Shown one piece after another: positions 56,441 to 64,000 of a DNA stretch of 64,000 nt. Source of the stretch: Deltaproteobacteria bacterium. GTDB lineage: Bacteria; Desulfobacterota; Desulfarculia; Adiutricales; Adiutricaceae. The notes beneath the pieces are model-generated. The model was not told the origin of the DNA. It worked only from the letters and a program-made list of their open reading frames with translations, and did not search any database. The position numbers were made by a program, and so were the translations under genes. The stretch's first letter is position 1; each line of letters starts with the position of its first letter. The stretch covers positions 1 to 64,000 of the forward strand of contig JAITII010000048.1 of assembly GCA_031279515.1 (NCBI GenBank). Reading direction: 5' to 3'.

Positions 56441-58180
56441 TTAGGTGTAAAGGTCCATGTGGGGATTGTGATAAGTTGTGTGTAAGAGCTTATGGGAGAG
56501 CTCTCCTCCGGGTTTTTGGAGGTAATTTTTGTACAAGGCCTGGACCTCGGGGTTCTCGTGGCTCTTGCGGAGGCTAAGATGGCGGTCGTCGTCGTAGAGA
56601 CCTCTGATGCGCTTGGCCCTGTAGTTGATGTCGCTTGTGATGGGCTGTCCGCCACCAGAGATGCAGCCGCCAGGGCAGGCCATGACCTCTATGAAGTGCC
56701 ATTTGCGCGGATTTCCGGCCTTAATTAACTCCATAACTTGGCGGGCATTACCTAGACCGTGGGCTATGGCTACCTTTATCTTGGTGCCATCTAAATCTAT
56801 CTCCGCCTCCCTTAAGCCTCCCAAGCCGCGGATTTGGGTAAATTCTACGGCAGGTAAGGTCTTCTTGGTGACAACCTCATAGGCGGTGCGCAGAGCCGCT
56901 TCCATGACGCCTCCGGTGTTGCCGAAGATGGTGGCAGCACCAGTCCCTATGCCCATGACCGGGTCATAGGGGAGGGGTTTCAATCCTTCAAAGTCAACCC
57001 CACAGCTCTTTAGGAGCTTACCCAGTTCCCTGGTGGTCAAGACTATGTCCACATCCTGGAAGCCGCTGGCGTGCATTTCCGGGCGGGTGCACTCGAATTT
57101 CTTGGCTGTGCAGGGCATGATGGACACAGACACTATCTTGGCGGGGTCTATCTTTTCCAGTTCCGCATAGTAGGTCTTTACCAGGGCGCCGAAGATCTGC
57201 TGAGGGCTCTTGCAGGAGGAGTGGTGTTCCACCAGCTCCGGATAGAACATCTCCATGAAGTTTATCCAGCCTGGGGAGCAGGAGGTTATCATGGGCATGT
57301 GTTTGTTGGCTTCCAGGCGATGGAGGAATTCTGTGGCTTCCTCCATGATGGTGACATCGGCAGTGAAGTTGGTGTCTAAGACCTTATCAAAGCCCAGGCG
57401 CTTTAAGCCTGCCACCATCTTGCCCGTGACTATGGAGCCCGGGGCTTCGCCGAACATCTCGCCTAGAGCCACCCTCACAGAGGGTGCGGTCTGAACAATC
57501 ACCACCTTTTCGGGGTCGTCTATGGCATTTAAGACCAGTTCGGTGTCGTCTTTTACTGTGATGGCACCCACCGGACAGATGACTGAGCACTGTCCGCAAA
57601 GGGTGCAGGCCACTTCCCTTAGGCCCTTGCCAAAGGCAGGGGTCACGATGGAGCTGTAGCCGCGGTTGGCGAAGGTGTAGACCGCGCAGGTCTGCTTGTC
57701 ACTACAGAAGCGGACGCAGCGGCCACAGAGGACGCACTTGTTGGGGTCACGCACCAGGGAAGGGGAAGTGTTGTCGATTTCCCAGGTGGGTTTGGCCTTT
57801 TCAAAGCGGATCTCTTTTACTCCGAGGTCCAAGGCCAGTTTCTGCAGTTCACAGTTTTGGTTGCGGTCACAGGTGAGGCATTCGTGGGGGTGGTTGGCCA
57901 AAAGGAGTTCCACCACCAGGCGACGGGCCTCGCGGACCTTAGGGGAATTAGTAAGCACTACCAAACCGTCAGTCACCGGGAAGGAGCAGGCGGCGGCCAA
58001 GGCCCTGCCGCCTACCACCTCGACCACGCAGACGCGGCACCCGCTGTAGGGTTTAACGTCAAAGTGGTGGCATAAGGTGGGGATATTGATGCCCAGTTTG
58101 CGGGCAGCCCCCCAGATGGTGACGCCGGCCGGCACGGTAACAGTCTGGTTATCGATGGTCAGAGTTACGTTTTTACTCAT
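56441..58180 (-). CDS. hydA: [FeFe] hydrogenase catalytic subunit (HydA/HndD type)
   Basis: N-terminal 2Fe-2S GCRVCVVEV, CVLCGRCVRFC, CTLCGQCSVICPVGAI; H-cluster motifs TSCSPGW, MPCTAKKFE, EVMACPGGCISGGGQP. Confidence 0.95.
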   Translation of the reverse strand: MSKNVTLTIDNQTVTVPAGVTIWGAARKLGINIPTLCHHFDVKPYSGCRVCVVEVVGGRALAAACSFPVTDGLVVLTNSPKVREARRLVVELLLANHPHECLTCDRNQNCELQKLALDLGVKEIRFEKAKPTWEIDNTSPSLVRDPNKCVLCGRCVRFCSDKQTCAVYTFANRGYSSIVTPAFGKGLREVACTLCGQCSVICPVGAITVKDDTELVLNAIDDPEKVVIVQTAPSVRVALGEMFGEAPGSIVTGKMVAGLKRLGFDKVLDTNFTADVTIMEEATEFLHRLEANKHMPMITSCSPGWINFMEMFYPELVEHHSSCKSPQQIFGALVKTYYAELEKIDPAKIVSVSIMPCTAKKFECTRPEMHASGFQDVDIVLTTRELGKLLKSCGVDFEGLKPLPYDPVMGIGTGAATIFGNTGGVMEAALRTAYEVVTKKTLPAVEFTQIRGLGGLREAEIDLDGTKIKVAIAHGLGNARQVMELIKAGNPRKWHFIEVMACPGGCISGGGQPITSDINYRAKRIRGLYDDDRHLSLRKSHENPEVQALYKNYLQKPGGELSHKLLHTTYHNPHMDLYT

Positions 58181-58189
58181 GGGGGTACC

Positions 58190-60100
58190 TTACTTCCTGG
58201 ATATAGCTTTTTGCTTTTTGCAAGCGTCTATGCAAGAACCGCATTTGATGCATTTCCTGACGTCGATGACATGGGGTTCTTTCTTGTTGCCGTCGATGGC
58301 ATCCGCCGGGCAGACCTTTTTGCAGGCGCCGCAGCCGATGCATTTTTCCGTGTCGATCCAATAGGTCAAGAGGTCCACACACTGGCCGGCAGGGCACTTC
58401 TTTTGGAAGATATGGGCCTCATATTCGTGGCGGAAATACCTAATGGTGGACAGAATGGGGTTGGGGCAGGTCTGTCCCAAACCGCAGAGGGCCGACAGCT
58501 TGATGTTACGGGCGAGTTCTTCTAAGAGCTCTATGTCGCCAGGGAGTCCCTTACCCTGGGTGATGTTATTTAAGATGTTGAGCATGCGGGTGGAACCCTC
58601 ACGGCAGGGGGTGCACTTGCCGCAGCTCTCATCGCGGGTGAAGGACAAGAAGAAGCGGGCTAGGTCCACCATGCAGGTGTCCTCGTCCACCACCACGAGT
58701 CCTCCGGAACCCATCATGGCGCCGGCCTCTATTAAAGAGTCGTAGTCAACGGGTCTGTCTATCATGGATTCAGGTAAGCAGCCCCCGGAAGGTCCACCTA
58801 TCTGGACGGCTTTGAACTTCTTGTCGTTCTGGATGCCTCCGCCGATATTGAAGATGATCTCCCGCATGGTGATGCCCATGGGGACCTCAGCTAGGCCTGT
58901 ATTGCGGATCTTGCCAGTTAAGGCAAAGACCTTGGTGCCTTTGGAGTTGGCAGTTCCGTAAGAGGCGTACCAGTCGCCGCCATTGCGGATGATGCCGGGG
59001 ATATTGGCCCAGGTCTCAACATTATTATTGTTGGTGGGTTTCCCCCAGAGTCCGCTGATGGCAGGGAAGGGCGGGCGAGCGGTGGGCATGCCGCGTTTGC
59101 CTTCTATGGAGTGGATGAGTGCGGTTTCTTCACCGCACACAAAGGCGCCTGCTCCCTCTTTGATGTGCAGGTGGAAGCTCCAGCCAGAACCTAAGATGTT
59201 ATCACCCAAGAGGCCTAAGGTCTCAGCCTGGGCGATGGCATTGTTAAGGCGCCTAATGGCTAGGGGGTATTCAGCGCGGCAGTAGATATAACCCTCGTCT
59301 GCCCCTATGACTAGGCCGCCAATGATCATGCCTTCTAAGAGCCTGTGGGGATCGCCTTCCATCATGGAGCGGTCCATAAAGGCCCCTGGGTCACCTTCGT
59401 CGGCATTACAAATTATGTACTTTTTATCACCCGGGGCATTGCGGCAGAGATCCCACTTGCGACCGGTGGGGAAGCCGCCGCCGCCACGGCCGCGGAGGCC
59501 TGACTTTTTTACCTCTTCCAAGAGGGCATCGGTATTGTCCTTCATGGTAAGGGCCTTGGCCAGGGCCTTGTACCCGTCATTGGCGATGTATTCCATCACG
59601 TCTTCGGGGTTGATGTGGCCGCAGTTGGTCAAAAGGATACGGTTTTGCTTCGCGTAAAACTCTATCTCCTTGTAGTTGACTATGGGCTTTAAGGTCTCGC
59701 GGTCCTGGTAGAGCAGGCGCTCTACGGCATTGCCGTTTTTAATAGTTTCGTCGACTATCTCGGGGATATCGTCCGGGGTGAGGTGGACATAATAGATATC
59801 ATTGGGGTAAACAACGATAAGAGGTCCCATCTCGCAGAAGCCGTGGCATCCAATGATGACCACTTCCACTGACTTGTCTAGACCCTTGGCTTTTAGATCC
59901 TTTTCAAAGGCATCCACTATTTTTCTGGAACCTGAGGAGGTACAGCCAGTATCGCAGCAGATCATTATATTATGCGTTACGCCCTCATAGGGTTTGGCAT
60001 TCGGATCCTTGCGTACTTGAAGTCTAGGGAGGACCTTGTTTTTCAGAACGTCCAGGTCAGCTGCGGACGTGAGGCGCGAAAGAGTTTCGGTGCGTGTCAT
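58190..60100 (-). CDS. hydB: NuoF-like diaphorase subunit of multimeric hydrogenase (HydB/HndC type)
   Basis: N-terminal Trx-like 2Fe-2S CCDTGCTSSGS...GCHGFC; GLRGRGGGGFPTGRKW, ICNADEGDPGAFMDR, ESCGKCTPCREG; C-terminal CIGCGACKKVCP and CIKCGSCIDAC. Confidence 0.95.
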   Translation of the reverse strand: MTRTETLSRLTSAADLDVLKNKVLPRLQVRKDPNAKPYEGVTHNIMICCDTGCTSSGSRKIVDAFEKDLKAKGLDKSVEVVIIGCHGFCEMGPLIVVYPNDIYYVHLTPDDIPEIVDETIKNGNAVERLLYQDRETLKPIVNYKEIEFYAKQNRILLTNCGHINPEDVMEYIANDGYKALAKALTMKDNTDALLEEVKKSGLRGRGGGGFPTGRKWDLCRNAPGDKKYIICNADEGDPGAFMDRSMMEGDPHRLLEGMIIGGLVIGADEGYIYCRAEYPLAIRRLNNAIAQAETLGLLGDNILGSGWSFHLHIKEGAGAFVCGEETALIHSIEGKRGMPTARPPFPAISGLWGKPTNNNNVETWANIPGIIRNGGDWYASYGTANSKGTKVFALTGKIRNTGLAEVPMGITMREIIFNIGGGIQNDKKFKAVQIGGPSGGCLPESMIDRPVDYDSLIEAGAMMGSGGLVVVDEDTCMVDLARFFLSFTRDESCGKCTPCREGSTRMLNILNNITQGKGLPGDIELLEELARNIKLSALCGLGQTCPNPILSTIRYFRHEYEAHIFQKKCPAGQCVDLLTYWIDTEKCIGCGACKKVCPADAIDGNKKEPHVIDVRKCIKCGSCIDACKKQKAISRK

Positions 60101-60117
60101 GTATATTGTCCCTCGGC

Positions 60118-60603
60118 TTAGTTGGAGTAAGAATCCAAGATTTTAGAGATGCGATCAGGTCTTAGGCGACCATGGGCGTCAGTATCCACCATCATGACCG
60201 GAGCTAGGCTACAGGCCCCGATGCAGGCTACTGTCTCTAAGGTGAATTTAAGGTCTTCCGTGGTACCACCGGGCTTTACGCCCAGCGTGGTCTTTAGGGT
60301 TTCCAGTATGCGGGCGGAATTGCGGACATGACAAGCGGTACCCTGGCAGGAACGGATGATATGCTTGCCCCTAGGGGTGAGCCTGAATTGAGCATAAAAA
60401 GTGACCACTCCGTATATCTGGCTGATTGGAGTTTTAAGATGCCTGGCTATGGCCTCTAATGCCTTGAAGGGTAGATACCCATAGGTGTCCTGGGCCGCCT
60501 GAAGCACGGGGATCAGGGAGCCTTTGGTAACATCTACGAACTTCTCGAAAACGGGCTCCAATTTTGTCAGGTCAACGGTTTGACCGGGTGAGGTACTTCC
60601 CAT
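60118..60603 (-). CDS. hydC: NuoE-like 2Fe-2S subunit (HydC/HndA type)
   Basis: SLIPVLQAAQDTYGYLPFKALEAIARHL, VVTFYAQFRLTPRGKHIIRSCQGTACHVR, CIGACSLAPVMMVD. Confidence 0.95.
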   Translation of the reverse strand: MGSTSPGQTVDLTKLEPVFEKFVDVTKGSLIPVLQAAQDTYGYLPFKALEAIARHLKTPISQIYGVVTFYAQFRLTPRGKHIIRSCQGTACHVRNSARILETLKTTLGVKPGGTTEDLKFTLETVACIGACSLAPVMMVDTDAHGRLRPDRISKILDSYSN

Positions 60604-61745
60604 AAATGGGTACTCCTTAAATTAATATAATTTGGAACCAGGGGCGTTTTAGGCATAATCCTCAAGGCACGCCACAAGGTTAAGCGGGAAAGGGGGGGCT
60701 TAGAATCTATATTTATCTGATGTTATCAGCTATCGTATTTGAATTGTGGAGGGTATATTCTAGGCCTTACATTCATTCCCAATATTGGATTGCCGACCTT
60801 AGCTTTGCCAATATTTGATTTTTAGGGGATTTTTCTTTAAAAATCTTGAAGAAGGTCAAGGACAGGCCACAGTATAAGTAGCTTGTTTAGAGTTATTACA
60901 ACATAAGAAAAGCTTTTTGTCAAATTTTTTCTTTACATAAGCAAGCTGGGATTTTATTTAGATAAATCAACGATTTAATCATGGGATGGCCTAATTTTCT
61001 TGTGTTTGTGACGGGAAAAAGGCCCCCAGGTGCCCTAAGGCGGGTGATTTACAGCCCCAGCACCCCCCGGTCAATACTATAAGTATTATAAATCACTAAT
61101 TAAAAATTTCACAATTATTTTTTCTAGTTTTCTTTGACCCGCCGTCAATTAAATTTATGTGGGATGTAAATTATAGTAAATTATTGTATATGTTAGTTAT
61201 TTATGTAAGTTTAATTTATTGACAAAAATTACCTACTAAGTGCCTTAAATTTCTAGTTAAATTTTTGAAAATTAAAATTCAAGTCTTTCAAGGATGGTCA
61301 ATAAAAAGAGATATAGAAGAAAAAATACCCACATTGTGGTTTTTCGTAATGTAAATTTAGAAAAATTGACTATTTAGTTTTGATATCAAAGATCATAATT
61401 TGACATTTAAAAAGGCTTTAAAAATTGACAAAAATTTTTCCTGACAAAGGGAGTTAAAGAAGATAAAGAAGCTAATTTTGCCCCTGGGGTAAGAATTTAC
61501 GCGCCTCTTGCCTTGGCGCTTAGCTAGGGGTTGCCACGCAACTTGGGGGCCCCCCTGGTCAAGGTAAGAAAGGGGTCAAAGCCAGGTAAAAGGCTAAGTG
61601 TAGCTTAAACTATGATTATTTTCCGAAATATGGAAGATATTTCTAGAGAGCTTGGAAGCTTTTTAAGCCCTAAGGCTGGGGCAACTAGGCACCAGCTTTT
61701 GGATCTGTGCCAAAATAGTCCGGCTCATGGGACTTAGGCTTTGTC

Positions 61746-62852
61746 TTAGGGGGCTATGGGGCTAAAAGGGGGGCGGAACATCTTGGTAAGACCCGGGGTG
61801 CCAGGGTCGTAACCAAAAAGGTCATTCCAGAGTCTCCCGCTTTCCATGCAGAGGTAGAGGATTGTAGAGGGGCTAAGTTTTTCTCCCAAAAAGTCCATGA
61901 GGGTGCGGTACATAAGGTAGCGCAGTGGCCTAGGGTAGCGCATCTTGCCGTCATCGGCCTTTATGAATTCCTCGCTAAAGAGGCTTTTTGCCCCTTTTTG
62001 GAGCATCAAGGGCTTTAGATTAGGAAGGTATCTAAAGCATCCTAAAGAGATCCAGGCTATGGCCTGGGGGTCTACTATGGAAAAGAGAGTCTCTACGGTT
62101 TTTTGATAGCCCCTCTCCCAACCCTTATAGTGGATAAGGGGATCGAAGTGGAAGCCCACCTGATAGCCGCAGCGGGTTAGCTTTTCTGCTGCTTTTAACC
62201 TTGCTGTGAGGGTAGCAGCCCTAGGTTCTTCTTTACTTACCACCTCAGGGGAGTTAACTGAGAAACTTACAACAGTCCTTTGGCCGTGGGAAAGTCCTAT
62301 GAGCTCTTGAATCTGGCAAGTCTTGGTCTTAAGCTCCAAAAGGGCTGGGGGATACTTTGAGAAGAGCTCTACCAGTTTAGCTGCCAGATGGGTGACGTCA
62401 TCCAATAGAAGGCTATCGGTAAATTCCCCAGTGCAAAACCTGTGGGAGCGGGGCGAGGTATCAGCTAAGGGAAAATCACCATCCGGGTCTTTGGCAACTT
62501 GCTTTAGATACTCCTCTAAAGAGCTAAGGCCTTCGTCAATATTGCCAAAGAGCACCATGGCCTCGCTTCCTAAATAAGCATTGAGGATGCAGTAAGAGCA
62601 GGAGATAGAGCAGCCCTGGCCAAAGTGAAAGATATTCAACCCGCAGCAGTTGTACTGTGGGGTAGCCGGGCAAGGCCTTAAAAATGAGCCTTTATGGCGG
62701 CATAAGATAAGTGAACCCTCTTTATAGTTTTTCCAGGAGCTGGGAGGGAGGCTGGGAAGAACTTTATATTTTTTGCCTTCCAAAATGGGAAGGCCTTGGA
62801 ATTCTTCCTCAGTGAAGATATCTAGTTTTTGTCTTTCCAAGGTAGGTCCCAC
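61746..62852 (-). CDS. Spore photoproduct lyase (SPL)-family radical SAM protein
   Basis: GQGCSISCSYCILNAYLG (CxxxCxxC), RFCTGEFTDSLLLD, LELKTKT, FHFDPLIHYKGWERGYQ. GTG start overlapping the upstream gene. Confidence 0.85.
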   Translation of the reverse strand: MGPTLERQKLDIFTEEEFQGLPILEGKKYKVLPSLPPSSWKNYKEGSLILCRHKGSFLRPCPATPQYNCCGLNIFHFGQGCSISCSYCILNAYLGSEAMVLFGNIDEGLSSLEEYLKQVAKDPDGDFPLADTSPRSHRFCTGEFTDSLLLDDVTHLAAKLVELFSKYPPALLELKTKTCQIQELIGLSHGQRTVVSFSVNSPEVVSKEEPRAATLTARLKAAEKLTRCGYQVGFHFDPLIHYKGWERGYQKTVETLFSIVDPQAIAWISLGCFRYLPNLKPLMLQKGAKSLFSEEFIKADDGKMRYPRPLRYLMYRTLMDFLGEKLSPSTILYLCMESGRLWNDLFGYDPGTPGLTKMFRPPFSPIAP

Positions 62853-63781
62853 AGTTGGTTAAAGCAAGGCTTTTGGGCTATCTCAAGTACTCTTTGAAGC
62901 TCTAAGATAAGCTCCTTTGGGCTGGTAAAATTAATAGTTAAAGAAGGGCGGGTATCTTCTAGATTATCGTTTAAGTGAAGCTTGGTTTTTGCATTGAGGC
63001 CCATTTCGATAATGAGCTTATGGCGCTCTTTTAGATACTGGGTTAGCTTGGGGTAGCGAAGAGAATATAGGTAATCTCTGCCGACGGCCTCTTCATGGCG
63101 CCCTAGAGCTACAAAGGGCTGGGAGCTTAAAAGCTTTTCTATGTGGGTACCACCCTGCAGGTACAGATCGTTTAAAAGCTCTAACCAGAGCCTTCTTTTT
63201 TGATAGCTCATGCTTAGATGATGGAAGAGGCCGCGAACGGCCTCTTTGGCGCTTTGCGTAAAACTTTCCATAGCGTGGATATTTTCCAGATCCAGGCTGC
63301 CGCAGGCTAGTGAGTCTAGAAAAAGAGGGCCAAGCTCGCAAGCTTTAAGACAGGCCTTGTAGATATTGGGAGCCAATAGATCCATGCGGCCCATTAAATC
63401 TTTTTTCCCTGAGCTGCCATCGGGAAGCTCGGAAATAAGATTGGCAATAAGTGCCTTTTCAGCGGCATTAAAGCCTCTTTCCCGGTTTTCTTCTATGGCT
63501 AGCTTTAAAATAGTCTCTAAGGGATTTGTGCCACAGGTACTAATGTGCCGGGTAAAATCCTCTTCTAAAAGGACTGGCACCATTGCAATAGAGAGCTCTT
63601 TTAAGGCCTGTAGTCTTCTGGTCCCCGAGATGACTATATACTCACCCGGCTTTTGCCAGACCAAAAGGGGGTGTATGAGGCCTAGCTCTTTGATGGAGCT
63701 AACTAGGGCATTTAAGGGTCTATTCCAGGAAAAGGTAAATGGGCAGCTAAGCTCTTCTATGGGCAAGTTTATAATCTTCAT
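62822..63781 (-). CDS. ParB/Srx N-terminal-domain protein
   Basis: NRPLNALVSSIKELGLIHPLLVWQKPGEYIVISGTRRLQALKELSIAMVPVLL; EENRERGFNAAEKALIANLI. Confidence 0.85.
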   Translation of the reverse strand: MKIINLPIEELSCPFTFSWNRPLNALVSSIKELGLIHPLLVWQKPGEYIVISGTRRLQALKELSIAMVPVLLEEDFTRHISTCGTNPLETILKLAIEENRERGFNAAEKALIANLISELPDGSSGKKDLMGRMDLLAPNIYKACLKACELGPLFLDSLACGSLDLENIHAMESFTQSAKEAVRGLFHHLSMSYQKRRLWLELLNDLYLQGGTHIEKLLSSQPFVALGRHEEAVGRDYLYSLRYPKLTQYLKERHKLIIEMGLNAKTKLHLNDNLEDTRPSLTINFTSPKELILELQRVLEIAQKPCFNQLWDLPWKDKN

Positions 63782-63786
63782 GCAGG

Positions 63787-64000
63787 CTAGATTTCGGCAA
63801 TTGCATCAATTTCTACCAAGGCTCCTTTGGGTAGGGCAGAGATCTGTACTGTGGAGCGAGCTGGGTATGGCTCTTTAAAAAAAGTGGCATAGACCTCATT
63901 GGCAGTCTGGAAATTGGCAAGATCGGTTAGAAAAATGCTGACTTTTAGGACCTTGGTCAAAGAGCTCCCAGAGGCCTCCACTATGGACTGGATATTTTTA
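63787..64000 (-). CDS. RidA/YjgF family protein, N-terminus beyond window
   Basis: NIQSIVEASGSSLTKVLKVSIFLTDLANFQTANEVYATFFKEPYPARSTVQISALPKGALVEIDAIAEI; conserved PARSTVQ and ALVEI retained; frame open to the window edge. Confidence 0.93.
   Translation of the reverse strand, partial: KNIQSIVEASGSSLTKVLKVSIFLTDLANFQTANEVYATFFKEPYPARSTVQISALPKGALVEIDAIAEI

Noticed and set aside
57071-59657. Several plus-strand ORFs of about 100 aa opposite hydA/hydB
   Set aside because: Antisense shadows caused by GC-rich codons in conserved minus-strand hydrogenase genes.

Overview
This window looks like chromosome of a Gram-negative (diderm), anaerobe-like bacterium, with a low density of short genes and several AT-rich non-coding spacers of about 1 kb. 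Left edge: 3' end of a type ISP-like restriction/helicase protein and a UvrD-family helicase in AT-rich DNA. Then an envelope protein (SPOR-VWA-like-OmpA), an AI-2E transporter, a GDSL/SGNH hydrolase, and a three-gene signalling cluster: a tandem DUF3798-like receptor, a Cache hybrid histidine kinase with HPt, and a REC-HD-GYP regulator. Next come phosphofructokinase, cytochrome bd oxidase, duplicated CAP/SCP genes, an ISAzo13-type transposase-like protein with a damaged DDE triad, flavodoxin, modAB without modC, a MATE transporter, a TonB receptor, a beta-propeller protein and a frameshifted IS1634-like pseudogene. A large complex I operon (nuoABCDHIJK, two MrpD/NuoL-like subunits flanking a small membrane protein, nuoM, nuoN) lacks nuoEFG. 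After it lies an AT-rich, probably foreign, metal-chelate ABC/TonB uptake locus, then a trimeric [FeFe] hydrogenase operon (hydCBA), and finally a RidA / ParB-like / SPL-like radical SAM gene cluster cut by the right edge. Most promising for novelty: the DUF3798 signalling cluster, the RidA-ParB-SPL cluster, the atypical complex I operon and the apparently domesticated transposase. All family calls are from motif recognition without database searches.
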